Shown: one piece after another, positions 16,357 through 26,531 of the stretch
How positions within the stretch are numbered: position 1 is the stretch's first letter
Layout of the letters: the number at the start of each line of letters is the position of its first letter
From: Aporhodopirellula aestuarii
Lineage (GTDB): Bacteria; Planctomycetota; Planctomycetia; Pirellulales; Pirellulaceae
Length of the DNA stretch: 64,000 nucleotides
NCBI RefSeq assembly: GCF_023701485.1
Contig: NZ_JAMQBK010000060.1
Coordinates: 370,460-434,459, forward strand
Reading direction: 5' to 3'
The notes under the pieces: model-generated
The model's input: only the letters and a program-made list of their open reading frames with translations
What the model was told of the DNA's origin: nothing
Database searches by the model: none
Program-made: the position numbers and the translations under genes

Positions 16357-19182
16357 TTACCGCGTTGCAGGAACGAGTTCTTGTGCGGGCTTGCGTGCTG
16401 CGACCGATTTTGTTCCACGGCTTGGACCCGCTTCGCGAAGTTTATCGAGTACCGTCTGCTGCGTGACTAAGTCTCGCAAAAGAATCGGTTGCTCGGGATT
16501 CGCGCCAGGATAGATCGCCAGCAGCGGAATCGACTTGCTCTGCAGTTCCTCAAGTTTGGCTTTGATCTCCGGATCACGGTCGGTCCAGTCGGCATACATC
16601 GCAACCGCGTTGAGTTCTTTGATTAGCTCGGCGGTCGGTTCGGTATCGATCGCGACCTTCAAGTTGACGAGGCAGTTGACGCACCACTTCGCCGAGAAGT
16701 CCACCAAAACGGTTTTGCCTTCGGACTGAAGTTCTTGCAATCTGACTTCGTTGTAAGGTTCCCAGGCGATCAATTCGGTTTCCGCCTTTTGAGCCTCGGT
16801 CATCGGCCCGAGGAACTGGAATGCGAGCAGCGAAATCGCAACGGCCGCGGTGACTCCCGATGCCCAGGCGAGCACACGCCGCTGCATCGTTTGCCACGAC
16901 GGGGTTTTGCCGATGATCCAACAACCGAACCAAACGCCGATTAAGGTGACAAACACCCATAGTTTGTCTTCATCGTTGAACGAATAGAAGAAGAACGCCA
17001 CGGTTGCCAGGAAGAGGAACGCCAAAAACTCCTTGAACGTTTCCATCCACGGACCCGGCTTCGGCAACCAAGCCATCAGACGCGGCCAGATACCCATGAT
17101 GATATAGGGAATCGCCATGCCAATCCCGACGACCAAGATCACGAGGGTGGATTGCATGGGCGGTAGTCTGCCGCCGATCAACGCAAAAATCCCGCCCAAG
17201 AATGGGCCGCTACACGGCGTCGAAAGTACCGTCGCGAACATGCCTTTGAAGAACGCTCCGGTATACCCTTCGCGTTGTTGCAGTTCCTGAGCACCTTTGC
17301 TCGACGCCATTCCCGGTGCCGGTAATTCCCAGAAACCGAAATAGCTCAACGCCATCGCGAACATCAGCACGATCAGTCCGATACGCACTTCGAAGTGCGT
17401 GAAAATCTCACCCCACGCCATCGAGAAGACCACCATCAGGACCGCGAGTCCGACGTAGATCGCCATGATGCCGGAGGAGTATGAGAAGTTCAAAAGGAAC
17501 GCGCGTTTGCGATCTGAACCGGCTTGTTGAACGAAGCTCATCACCTTCAAGCCGACCACGGGAAGCACGCACGGCATGAAGTTCAGAATGATCCCGCCAA
17601 TGAACGCCAATCCCAGGATCACTGGGAAACTCATCGCGGTCTCCGATTCCCCGTCCCCTTCGCCGCCGACGACATCTGACGCTGTCGCATCGAGTTCGGC
17701 CCATGGATCGACTTCCGTTGATTGGACCGGATCGGCGGTTGCCGGTTCCATCGCCAGTAAATCGCGTGACGTGCTACTGGGCGTTTCCGGTTCGGGGGTC
17801 TCAGTAGCTGGCGTCACCGGTTTGGGCTCTGGCGTCACCACCGGGGTACTCACTGGAGTGATCGTGTCGATCCACGAAGTGTCGGCAGCGAGGGTCTTGA
17901 TTTCTTTGGCTTTTGCCGCTTGCAAAGCGATCGGAGCCGGTTGAGACGCCATGTCGCTTGCCGCTCCGCTACTGGCGACCACATTGACGGTGGCATCGAA
18001 GCTTAATGCCATTGGCATCAAGCAATTTTGTGCCGTGCAAGCTTGATACGCGATGCCGCCATGGATCGTTTTTTCGCCCGGTTGAGCATCGGCGGGGATT
18101 TCGAACGGCATCGTCCAGGTGACTTTGCCGTGGTGGTATTCGTTGACGAGACCGGGAATCGGTTCTTCCCGAATGATTTTGGAGTCCGTGGTCGGTGCTG
18201 CGATCCGGACACCGGATTTGTCAGCGATCGCAAAGTTGGTCGACATGGGTTTGTCACCGGCGACACCCGGATAGATGTGGTATTCACCTTCTGGGATTGC
18301 GACAAAGACCAACTTGCCTTGCCCACCGGGTTCGACCGAGGGCGTTGAAACGTAAGCCCGCCAAGAGATCGAATAATCACCGTCACGGAACAAAGGAATG
18401 TGCGATGCGTCGACTTTCTTCTTCGTCGACGTCGTGCCGCTGGCGACAATCGTTTCGCCACCAATCGATCCGGCAACCGCGGCTGCCAGGTCCGTTGGGG
18501 TTGGTCCGCTGAAGCTAGCGGTCAACGTTTCGTCGAGTGGTTGGCAGGCGCCACCGGAGATGCATGAAAGGGCGCTGATCTCGATTTGAACATCGCCGAT
18601 CGAGTCAGCCGATTGACCATTGGTGATTTGGGCGGGCGCGAAGAAAGTGACTTCATCGTCGTGTTCTTCAATCGTGAGCCCGCCGAACTCTTCAGAAACA
18701 CTCTTCTTTGGTGGCGAGTCGCTTTGCCAATTACCGATCAGCTTCAGCGAATCGGGAGCCTTGAGTGTCAGCTTTGTCGGTAACGGGCCGCCTTTGGGTT
18801 GGGTGAGCGAGTAGATGTGCCATGGCGGTTGCATCGACACGGTGACCTGCAGCACCACGACGTCGGATTTGCCTTCGACCGCAGAATAATTCGCTTCGAC
18901 GGTCGCGGGTTCTTCTTGTCCAAAGCCGCCGACGTCGGTTTGTCCATATCGCCCCAATGACAAATTCGGAAACAATCCCGTAGTGTCCTGCCCGTCCGCC
19001 GGCGCGGCAGAAGCCGTGGAACTCAGCGACGCCGGCCCAATTGCGAGTGCGGTCAAGCAAATCGCGGCTGTAAGCAGCAGGGGCCGATGGACCGAACTCA
19101 CCCATGTGAGCCAGCGAGGGGAACGCTTCAAGTTCGATTGAGTCATCATCTGGGTTTTCATCGAGGACGGATTCGATAGCAA
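16357..19182 (-). CDS. dsbD: Thiol:disulfide interchange protein DsbD with duplicated N-terminal domain
   Basis: A 941-residue membrane protein that passes electrons from cytoplasmic thioredoxin to periplasmic thiol proteins. After a signal segment (about 31-60), two DsbD-alpha-like domains are seen: about 95-225 (WHIYSLTQPKGGPLPTKL, CISGGACQPLDE) and about 280-405 (YHIYPGVAGDKPMSTNF, AYQACTAQNCLMPM). A Pro/Thr/Glu-rich linker leads to the CcdA-type eight-span domain with its redox Cys in NFMPCVLPVVG and STPCSGPFLGG, and a C-terminal thioredoxin domain with Cys834-Val-Asn-Cys837. Canonical DsbD is about 565 residues with one alpha domain; the extra domain and linker account for the length. 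Met8 (19161) is an alternative start. Confidence 0.93.
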   Translation of the reverse strand: MLSNPSSMKTQMMTQSNLKRSPRWLTWVSSVHRPLLLTAAICLTALAIGPASLSSTASAAPADGQDTTGLFPNLSLGRYGQTDVGGFGQEEPATVEANYSAVEGKSDVVVLQVTVSMQPPWHIYSLTQPKGGPLPTKLTLKAPDSLKLIGNWQSDSPPKKSVSEEFGGLTIEEHDDEVTFFAPAQITNGQSADSIGDVQIEISALSCISGGACQPLDETLTASFSGPTPTDLAAAVAGSIGGETIVASGTTSTKKKVDASHIPLFRDGDYSISWRAYVSTPSVEPGGQGKLVFVAIPEGEYHIYPGVAGDKPMSTNFAIADKSGVRIAAPTTDSKIIREEPIPGLVNEYHHGKVTWTMPFEIPADAQPGEKTIHGGIAYQACTAQNCLMPMALSFDATVNVVASSGAASDMASQPAPIALQAAKAKEIKTLAADTSWIDTITPVSTPVVTPEPKPVTPATETPEPETPSSTSRDLLAMEPATADPVQSTEVDPWAELDATASDVVGGEGDGESETAMSFPVILGLAFIGGIILNFMPCVLPVVGLKVMSFVQQAGSDRKRAFLLNFSYSSGIMAIYVGLAVLMVVFSMAWGEIFTHFEVRIGLIVLMFAMALSYFGFWELPAPGMASSKGAQELQQREGYTGAFFKGMFATVLSTPCSGPFLGGIFALIGGRLPPMQSTLVILVVGIGMAIPYIIMGIWPRLMAWLPKPGPWMETFKEFLAFLFLATVAFFFYSFNDEDKLWVFVTLIGVWFGCWIIGKTPSWQTMQRRVLAWASGVTAAVAISLLAFQFLGPMTEAQKAETELIAWEPYNEVRLQELQSEGKTVLVDFSAKWCVNCLVNLKVAIDTEPTAELIKELNAVAMYADWTDRDPEIKAKLEELQSKSIPLLAIYPGANPEQPILLRDLVTQQTVLDKLREAGPSRGTKSVAARKPAQELVPATR

Positions 19183-19236
19183 AGGACAAACCGCTTCGCG
19201 AACAACGGAACAAGAGTTGAAAAGTGGCCGAGAATC

Positions 19237-20505
19237 TTAACAGATTCGGCAGACTGACGCGATTAAATGAATAATCCGGCCTTGGATTTGCGAAGCCGTT
19301 ACCGGAAAGTGTCTATTTTCCGCAACCAGCCAAACCAACCAATTCGCGAGCCCTCCCACCGAATTGACTTCCATAAGCGTCTTCGCGACATCAAACTGCC
19401 TCTCAGAAAATGGACAAACTGATCGATATCCCGCCACAGTCGCCTCCAGAGGGGAGCTTCGGGGAACTCGGATTTCGCTCAGATCAGATGCGTCGATCGC
19501 TCCGAAATCACCTGCCCAGCGGGCGAGATCCGCTGCCGGGCTGTCGACATCGACGGCGTCGTAATCGAACACGCCTAGGACTTGTCGGCCACCGAGGGCG
19601 CAGTCGCCGAAGGACGCTTTGCCGCATGTGACCTTGTTTGCCGGTGCGTGTTCAGCAGCGCTGCTGAACAAAATATGTTCTCGGTGAACGTCGCGGAGCA
19701 CCCATGCGGTTGGATGCGGCTCGGGGTCACGCGTATGCGTGTGCAATCGATCGATCAGTGGTGGAACGACGACATTCCAGCATCTGCCCAACCAAACTGC
19801 TGCCTCGCCCAACGACTCGGCCAGTTGCCGGCACCTAAAATCGGAGGCCGGATCCCCGAGCTTTTCGCCGCCCAGTCGGCTGGCCAGCGAAGTGGCCAGA
19901 CTGTCGACCGAAAGTTTGGTTTGGGTGAGGGGCGAAACGATTCTTGAGAGACGAACCAAGCGGTCCATTCGATCGGTGAGACAGCGAGGGATTTGAGGCG
20001 TTGGACTCGCCGCCGGCGCCCAATTGTCGGCGTCACTCGGGAGTAGGCGAGGTGAACTTTCCTCCAGCGAGTTGTCATTGAAGGCTTGGTGGATCCGCCC
20101 AATTGCCCTGCCTCCGCTCGCGATTTCTTCGTCGCCCGCGTCGGCGGGCAAAGGCGTGCCGGCAATCCATCTCGCTAGCTCCCATCGGAATCCGATCGCT
20201 TCGACCGACGTCGAGGGGCTGTTCAAGCGTGGCAGAGGGGGGGCGAGCAATTCACAATTTTGCGACGCCTGGACGATTCGTTCGGCGATTCGGGCCATTC
20301 GTTCGCTGGAGATCAACGGCGGCCACGCTTTCAACGCCCACGCGGTTGGCGGAGTGACGTCACGGACTTCGTCGATGCGGAAAACGTGCCCGCCACTGAA
20401 CCCGGATTGGACGGGTGAAACTCGAAAGCTCGACCCAACTGATGTCGCGTCGCTTGACTTCAGCCACTGCGATGCAATCGATAGGAGATCGTCGTGCGAG
20501 AACAT
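19237..20505 (-). CDS. APH-fold (aminoglycoside phosphotransferase/choline kinase-like) protein
   Basis: A 422-residue kinase-fold protein. The Brenner-type catalytic loop reads VLRDVHREHILF: the catalytic Asp and following His are kept, while the usual Asn is His. The metal-binding loop GVFDYDAVDVDSPAADLARW corresponds to the IDFDxxxxGxxxxDLA signature. The N-lobe has SGFSGGHVFRI as nucleotide loop and WALKAWPP with the ATP-binding Lys. Members phosphorylate small molecules such as sugars, amino acids or antibiotics; nothing indicates which. The gene faces away from the giant Ser/Thr kinase gene and is 54 bp upstream of dsbD on the same strand. Confidence 0.75.
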   Translation of the reverse strand: MFSHDDLLSIASQWLKSSDATSVGSSFRVSPVQSGFSGGHVFRIDEVRDVTPPTAWALKAWPPLISSERMARIAERIVQASQNCELLAPPLPRLNSPSTSVEAIGFRWELARWIAGTPLPADAGDEEIASGGRAIGRIHQAFNDNSLEESSPRLLPSDADNWAPAASPTPQIPRCLTDRMDRLVRLSRIVSPLTQTKLSVDSLATSLASRLGGEKLGDPASDFRCRQLAESLGEAAVWLGRCWNVVVPPLIDRLHTHTRDPEPHPTAWVLRDVHREHILFSSAAEHAPANKVTCGKASFGDCALGGRQVLGVFDYDAVDVDSPAADLARWAGDFGAIDASDLSEIRVPRSSPLEATVAGYRSVCPFSERQFDVAKTLMEVNSVGGLANWLVWLVAENRHFPVTASQIQGRIIHLIASVCRIC

Positions 20506-20946
20506 TTTGAAATCAGGCGGAAAGAGGGGGCGGAATCGACGTCATCATAGTTTCGTCGGCCCGAACGACGGAACCGTTCCTGTACCTCCAACCACCCTAC
20601 GAAAACGCATCCATCAACGTTCGGATCGCCCTGGCGGCACAATGCCGACATCGGCAATGATTAGCAACTAGAATCAGGTCCATCATCCGATTGCGATCGA
20701 GAACGCTGGGCGGACGCATAACGCTGTTTCGAGACTAGTCGGTGAAACCGGGCAAAACGACCGTTGAGACGATTTGCAGCTCGCATCCATTTCACGGGTC
20801 CGTGTCGAGGTCCACGGCAGTCGAAACCGTGCCAGCGGTGATCCACCGTGAAACTGGGCTTGGTTGCCTTGACGGCGTGTCTGCCTCGTTAAACTGAATG
20901 GATATTTTCTCGTTCCCTGAGGCGTACGCCCCGTTAGGTCCCCGCA
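20506..20946. other. Divergent intergenic region
   Basis: A 441-bp gap between the APH-fold gene and the giant kinase gene, transcribed away from each other. A weak promoter-like pair ttgacg (20869-20874) and taaact (20890-20895), with a short 15-base spacer, lies about 50 bp before the kinase start. No convincing ORF or RNA gene is visible. Confidence 0.35.
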
Positions 20947-23900
20947 TTGTCTGCTGCAACGAGTCGTTATCGGGCTGGTCAAGAAATCGTGCCGGGCTAC
21001 ACCCTGGTCCGTCGATTGGGTGCGGGGTTTTCCGGTCAGGTATGGATCGCCCGAGCGGCTGGGGGAACGCAGGTTGCGCTCAAAGTCGTCGAGCTGCACA
21101 AAATTGGCGGACGCAAAGAACTGAAGGCACTGCGAACCATCCGCAACGTCCGCCATCCCAATCTCTGTCCCGTCCATAGTTTCTGGGTTCGCGACAGTTC
21201 GGGACGTTTGCTCCGGGATGACGAAACCGAAACGCTCGATCCTGACAACGAGAGTCTCGAAACCGGTCCGATGCGGAAGCCGCCATCGTCGCTCGATCCG
21301 TTCGACTCGCCCGTTCTGAATTCGATCACCGAAACACGGCCTTTCGACAATCTCGATGAATCCGCCGAGAACGCGGACAAAACGAACGTTGCTGCCGACG
21401 ATGACTCGCTGATCTATAACACGATCGTCACCGACTCCGGTGCAAGCAAAGGTACTCCTTCGCCGGCCCCGCAGCAGGAAGCCCCGCCCCCACCGTTCCA
21501 CTCGCGCACCGACGATCCGACTCACGCCGAAGAGTTGATTATCGTTATGGGGCTCGGCGATGGCACGCTGAATGATCGTTTGCAAGAGGTCCGCCGGGAA
21601 CACGGGTTAACCAAGAAGTCCGCCGCGGTCTGTGGTCTCGATGCGAAGGAGGCAATTCGTTATCTGCGTTCCTCCGCACAGGCGATCGATGCGCTTATCG
21701 AGCAGCACGGAATTTTGCACGGAGACATCAAGCCCCAAAACATCCTTTTGGTTGGTGGTGAAGCACAGGTCTGTGACTTTGGTCTAGCAAACAAGATCGA
21801 AGGAGATGTGCGTTTTACCAATCAAACGTTTGCGTCGCCCGCCTATGGTGCACCCGAGGTTCTCGACGGACAAACCTACAGCAAAACAGGCGACCAATAC
21901 TCGCTCGCGGTAACGTATTTCGAACTGCGTACGGGGCTGTTGCCGTTCAGTGCCACGACCGCACTCAAAATATTGACACAAAAGGCGAGCGAGTCTTTTG
22001 ATTTGCAATGTCTTCCTTCGGCGCAGCGGAAGGTGCTCCGCAAGGCGATGCGTTCAGATCCGGCAAAGCGGTACAAAACCTGTGTCGAGTTTGTCGATGC
22101 GCTTGCCGTGGCCGCCGGGGTGGACAAGGTCGGTGGATTGAATCCCGTCTGGGTCGCGATCGGTGGTGTTGTGCTCGCCATCGCCATCGCCGGCGGCGTT
22201 GCCGCGTTGTTGCCTTCGACCGGGAAGTCGCCCCAGGAGACTTATGCGGAAGCCGCCGCGGAATGGCAGAAATACGCCACACCGCAAACCTATTCGGAGT
22301 CTCGATTCACACTCCGGAAATGCCTCGACAAACTGAGCGAAGGGATTTTGGATGTCACCGATGCTCGTCAGGACCAGGAGTATCGATCGCTCGCCACCGA
22401 GACGTCGAGTGCACTCGCCGACGAAATCCTCGAACAGCTGGAGACGCCGCGTTTTGATGACAACGGTGAACTCTTGATGGGCGGTTTGATCCTCGAAGAC
22501 GTGGAAGTGCTGCAAACGAAACTCGGTTCGGATGCTGCCGCATTGGTTTCTCAAACGTCCGCCGACGGTCTACGATTGCAATCCGCACTCGATCTGGCGC
22601 GGTTGCAACTCGCCTTATTGACTGGTGTGTCGGCTCTGCAGCCTAATCCTGAGGCGATGACACGAATACGTGAAACGTTGGCGAGCGAACTAGAGACGCC
22701 TTCGGAGATCGTTGACCCGAAGGCGACTGTCTCCAAGGCCGTGGCGGTTGCGTTGACGCATGATACCGAGAACGCTGATCCTGGTTATTTCGTCGAACCT
22801 TCGCGGCTCGCCGACGTCGCGCGAGCTCAGAATGCGTTGCAGTTGAATCGGACCGAGGAAATCGCAGCTTGGATGATGTCCAAATGGAATGCGATGCGAG
22901 ACGGCAGGAACGGTTTCCTCGCTCAGATCGAAGTGGCGTTTCGTGAAAAATCGGTTGGTAATGAAACGCTGAAACTGATCGCGGCGACGTGGCCATTAAT
23001 TTCGGTTGAAGCGTCGATCGGCCAGCTCAAACGATTCGCCGACGATCGAGATTGGCCGGGGTTCGTCAAAAAACAGAAGGCGTTGCAAGGCGAAGTTGCT
23101 CGCTCGGCGATCGACGACGCGAACTTGGCCACGCAGCTCGCTGTATTCCAAGCGATGTCGGATGGAATCATCAGTGGTATCGGGTTGGCGGCGATGGAGC
23201 CTGTCAAGTCTGCGATCGAAGTGACCGAATCATCGTGGCGACCTTCGATGACAGTCGCCGTCGCCAATTGGATCGACGAAATTGTCACGCGTTCGATGGA
23301 GAAAGCGGAAGTCCGTACCGTATCGCAAGCCGAACCGGCTTACCAAACCGCTAGCTTGATCTGCGAAATGGTGACCGGACCGATTCCCGAGGTATTGGAT
23401 CGGTTGGTGGTCGCGACTGCCATGATTGAGGCATCACCGGAAGCATTCGAGAATGGACAAGTCAATGTTTCTGCGGAACGATTGAGCGGAGCGAAGCGGC
23501 CGCTCGGCATGTTCTACCGATCTGAACTCAGTGCCTCGAAACAACGCCGACTCGGACGAAGCGAGGGTGGAAGGTTGGCGCAACTGCTTTCCGAGGACGA
23601 CGCTTGCAGCGAATTGCCGATCGAGTTGAGATCGATCATCCGAGACTATCACCGCATGCTGGCGGATTGGCATCGCGGCGATACCGATGCGGTCTTGGAA
23701 CGGATCTCCAATTTGCAAACGGATTCACCGAATTCACGAGATGTGCTTGGGGCGTCTCGGTGCCGCTGGATTGCCGATACCGCGTTGCAGGCGGCAGTCG
23801 ATCGATTGGATGTGCGAAGAAATGACTTTTTTGTCGCCGATCTTCCTGACGCGTTTGAAGCAGACCTGGTCGACCAGATCCGTTGGTGGCTCCAACCGCA

Positions 23901-26169
23901 TGGCGATCCGTCGCCGGAGATGGAAGAGACCGTTGAATTGCTCAACGCACACGTTGCCCTTGTCAAACACGGCAACGTGGCGACCTTGTCGCCGCGTTTG
24001 CGTGAGCGATTAGAGGAAATGATCGCGAGCAATCAGCAGGCCTCAGCCGCGAAACCGCTATCGGCCGAAGAGCGGTTGCTCGCTCGAATCGCATTTGAAA
24101 TCGCGCGGCAGGTTCGCAAGCCTGGCGGATCGGCATCTCAACCTGCCGATGCGAAGTTGAATGTCGAGTCGATACGAATGATGCTCGCGGCAGCCTCGTT
24201 GATGCTCGATGTCGATTTGGGATATCGTCAACCGAACCAAGCGTGGGTGCGAAAGGTGATCGCCCCCACGACTCACCGCGTGCTCTCAGCGGTTGACCGC
24301 TCGAATCGTTCGGCAAACGGATGGACGATTCCCAAGGGCCTGAATTCGCAGTCGCTGTATCGCTTCAGCCGCCACGCGAACCGCGCCGACGCGTTCACGA
24401 CGCTCGGCGAAGAGCTCGCCCGTCTTTCAAACGAGGAGACCGGAGAGAGCGTTGACGCGGCTCTTCGTCAGTTGGATGCCAAGGAGTTCTTTAGCGCAAT
24501 CGCTGGTGATGACGCGGCCCGAACGCCGGCGGATCGATTCCGTTCCTGGATCCGTGCGTCGGAGTGTTTTCAAGATCAGTTGGAACGTCGCGAACAACAA
24601 TGGACCGACGCCAATTTGCGACATTTCGCGACGTACATCAAGCGTGCCGAACGTTTGGAACCATCCTCGAGCCTCGTTTCGATACTCAAGGCGTTTGCGA
24701 TCTACCACCAAGCCCGCATGAGACTGGCAAGTGGACAGATCACTCATCTGGATCTCGAAAAGACGGCTGCTGAATTGGGGCGGGCGATCAGTCAGGCTGA
24801 AAATGAGCCACCCAGCAACGCGTATTTTTGTGTCTGTTGGCGGCATGCAAACCTGCTAGTCAATTTGGCGTTTGGCCAACAGGTACAGCAGAAATACCAG
24901 ACGCTGTTGTCGGCGAGGAAGAGTGCGATTCGGGCAACGCAGATGATCGGTCGATTGCCGGCGACAACCCAAACGAACCCTGCCTATTTGGCCTTGGGGA
25001 ACGCTTGCGAAGACATCGCGTATTACTGCACCTTTCTCGACGACGGCCAACGGGCGGAGTATTTTCAAGAAGCGATCGCCAATTTCAGCGAAGCGGTAGG
25101 AAAGACCGAATGGGGCCAATCTCTTCAACCACGCTATAGCCTCGTGCGATGTCGTCAACGATTTGTCGACAGCGGATTGGCGGGAGCTGAGCAATATCGG
25201 ATCGCCATGAGAGACCTTGGTGATCTCGACACCTCCGCACCGCTCCCATCGCAAATCGAGTGGCTCGGATGGAGCGCCCAATTGCATGCGAGATTGGGCG
25301 AACGCGATGACGCGCTTCGTGATGCCGAACGCGCCTATGGCATGGTCGAAGAAGATCGATCGGCGAAGGTGCCCGTTCATCAACGCGAAGAAACCGAATA
25401 CATGTATGCAGACATTTTGGCCGACTCGACGGATCTCGCCGACCGCGGTCATGCCTTGCAGCTTTTATCCGGTCCGCAAAAATCTGACGTGCCCGTGACC
25501 TGGTGGAAGGCTTTCGTGTTGCGGTGCCGAATTTTGGACTCGATCGGCGAAGAAGAACGGCTTGCTGAAACGGTTTTGGCGATCTCGGTTTCTCGATTCG
25601 GCGAACAGATGAGGCGTGATCCGAATCGGGTCGCGCAACAGATTGCCGAAATCTCGTTCTATCTCAATCGCGCCGGATGTCCGAAATCACTTGGTGGACC
25701 GACACGATTGGATCCGAAGGTCGCTACGGTGTGTTTGAAACGGCTCGATGCGGCGCTTACTGAGTCACTCAGGGAGATCGAAGCCGACGAAGCGGTCAGA
25801 ACCTATGCCGCGTTCGTGTCGGCAAACGCGGCAACGATCAACGAAGCTCAACTTTCCAAGCGGGTCAAACGCTATCTCGATGTTCTCGACTCTCCCGGGG
25901 AATCGCAGCTCGACGAAAAGGTGCGTGCGGATGCGTGGCGAAGCTTGGTACGGCATTTCCGTCCGGTGTTCAAACCGAGTCAAGGTTTCAGTGGCGAGGC
26001 CAGAACCCAGTTAATCAAAGAGTTTCCGCTCCTCTCGACGCCCGATCGCGAACGATTGCTCGCTGCCCTGGCCAGTTTTAAGAGTGCGGATACGCCGCCG
26101 AACGAAGATGAGAAGTACGTGATCACATCGATCGAGCAGGTTCTGCCGCAGTTGAAGCCGCCGGAGTAA
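20947..26169 (+). CDS. Giant transmembrane Ser/Thr protein kinase
   Basis: A 1740-residue protein. The TTG at 20947 is the first possible start because an in-frame TAG lies just upstream (20935-20937). The kinase domain covers about 16-390: glycine loop LGAGFSG, Lys46 in VALK, catalytic loop HGDIKPQN (Asp260, with Gly replacing the Arg of HRD) and DFG at 277-279. A segment of about 110 residues (82-195), acidic and Pro-rich, is inserted in the N-lobe between strands 4 and 5. One membrane span (NPVWVAIGGVVLAIAIAGGV) follows at about 398-425. The remaining 1300 residues are mostly helical, without a recognised family. They are predicted to be extracytoplasmic. No sigma factor gene adjoins it. 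Confidence 0.9.
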   Translation: MSAATSRYRAGQEIVPGYTLVRRLGAGFSGQVWIARAAGGTQVALKVVELHKIGGRKELKALRTIRNVRHPNLCPVHSFWVRDSSGRLLRDDETETLDPDNESLETGPMRKPPSSLDPFDSPVLNSITETRPFDNLDESAENADKTNVAADDDSLIYNTIVTDSGASKGTPSPAPQQEAPPPPFHSRTDDPTHAEELIIVMGLGDGTLNDRLQEVRREHGLTKKSAAVCGLDAKEAIRYLRSSAQAIDALIEQHGILHGDIKPQNILLVGGEAQVCDFGLANKIEGDVRFTNQTFASPAYGAPEVLDGQTYSKTGDQYSLAVTYFELRTGLLPFSATTALKILTQKASESFDLQCLPSAQRKVLRKAMRSDPAKRYKTCVEFVDALAVAAGVDKVGGLNPVWVAIGGVVLAIAIAGGVAALLPSTGKSPQETYAEAAAEWQKYATPQTYSESRFTLRKCLDKLSEGILDVTDARQDQEYRSLATETSSALADEILEQLETPRFDDNGELLMGGLILEDVEVLQTKLGSDAAALVSQTSADGLRLQSALDLARLQLALLTGVSALQPNPEAMTRIRETLASELETPSEIVDPKATVSKAVAVALTHDTENADPGYFVEPSRLADVARAQNALQLNRTEEIAAWMMSKWNAMRDGRNGFLAQIEVAFREKSVGNETLKLIAATWPLISVEASIGQLKRFADDRDWPGFVKKQKALQGEVARSAIDDANLATQLAVFQAMSDGIISGIGLAAMEPVKSAIEVTESSWRPSMTVAVANWIDEIVTRSMEKAEVRTVSQAEPAYQTASLICEMVTGPIPEVLDRLVVATAMIEASPEAFENGQVNVSAERLSGAKRPLGMFYRSELSASKQRRLGRSEGGRLAQLLSEDDACSELPIELRSIIRDYHRMLADWHRGDTDAVLERISNLQTDSPNSRDVLGASRCRWIADTALQAAVDRLDVRRNDFFVADLPDAFEADLVDQIRWWLQPHGDPSPEMEETVELLNAHVALVKHGNVATLSPRLRERLEEMIASNQQASAAKPLSAEERLLARIAFEIARQVRKPGGSASQPADAKLNVESIRMMLAAASLMLDVDLGYRQPNQAWVRKVIAPTTHRVLSAVDRSNRSANGWTIPKGLNSQSLYRFSRHANRADAFTTLGEELARLSNEETGESVDAALRQLDAKEFFSAIAGDDAARTPADRFRSWIRASECFQDQLERREQQWTDANLRHFATYIKRAERLEPSSSLVSILKAFAIYHQARMRLASGQITHLDLEKTAAELGRAISQAENEPPSNAYFCVCWRHANLLVNLAFGQQVQQKYQTLLSARKSAIRATQMIGRLPATTQTNPAYLALGNACEDIAYYCTFLDDGQRAEYFQEAIANFSEAVGKTEWGQSLQPRYSLVRCRQRFVDSGLAGAEQYRIAMRDLGDLDTSAPLPSQIEWLGWSAQLHARLGERDDALRDAERAYGMVEEDRSAKVPVHQREETEYMYADILADSTDLADRGHALQLLSGPQKSDVPVTWWKAFVLRCRILDSIGEEERLAETVLAISVSRFGEQMRRDPNRVAQQIAEISFYLNRAGCPKSLGGPTRLDPKVATVCLKRLDAALTESLREIEADEAVRTYAAFVSANAATINEAQLSKRVKRYLDVLDSPGESQLDEKVRADAWRSLVRHFRPVFKPSQGFSGEARTQLIKEFPLLSTPDRERLLAALASFKSADTPPNEDEKYVITSIEQVLPQLKPPE

Positions 26170-26531
26170 ACCGGGCGTGGCTCTTGATGGCCTCGCGGCG
26201 GTTCGGTGTCCCGCTCAGGCGATCTGATCGGCGAATCCCAATCCGCTGCCTTCGTTATGAGAGGCTGCGTATTGGCTGATTTCACTTGGCCAAAACGTTG
26301 TCGCAAAATCCACGCGGCGACAAATACACCTGGCCGCAAACCTTGCCTGTCTTTCGTATCTTCGCTCGATTCGGGTGAATCGCTCAAATTCGTCCGATTC
26401 GTTTCATCGGTACAGGCGGAATAACCGATCGGAAGTTGATAGGGGTGGGGTTCCCTCCCCTTAGACAACCATCTGGCCGGATTGGACGGTCAATTGGCGG
26501 AGTTTCTTGGGTTCCGGGGGGGACCGTCTCG
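26170..26531. other. Intergenic region upstream of the TonB-dependent receptor gene
   Basis: A 362-bp gap. Apart from the hairpin at 26441-26461 nothing stands out. I found no cobalamin-riboswitch box and no recognisable iron-type operator. Confidence 0.4.
26441..26461 (+). promoter_or_regulatory. Hairpin in the leader of the TonB-dependent receptor gene
   Basis: The arms AGGGG-t-GGG and CCC-t-CCCCT pair fully around a 3-base loop, with one T-T mismatch, 70 bp before the ATG. No T-tract follows, so it is not a standard intrinsic terminator. It may be the end of the kinase transcript or a leader element of the receptor mRNA. Confidence 0.35.

Noticed and set aside
20683-21603. A 306-codon minus-strand frame over the start of the giant kinase gene
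   Set aside because: Mostly antisense to the kinase N-lobe, with no recognisable domain; the same applies to the long antisense frame at 27675-28589 over the TonB-dependent receptor.
26170-26531. Cobalamin riboswitch before the TonB-dependent receptor gene
   Set aside because: No B12-box (gccactg-type) or associated stems are present.
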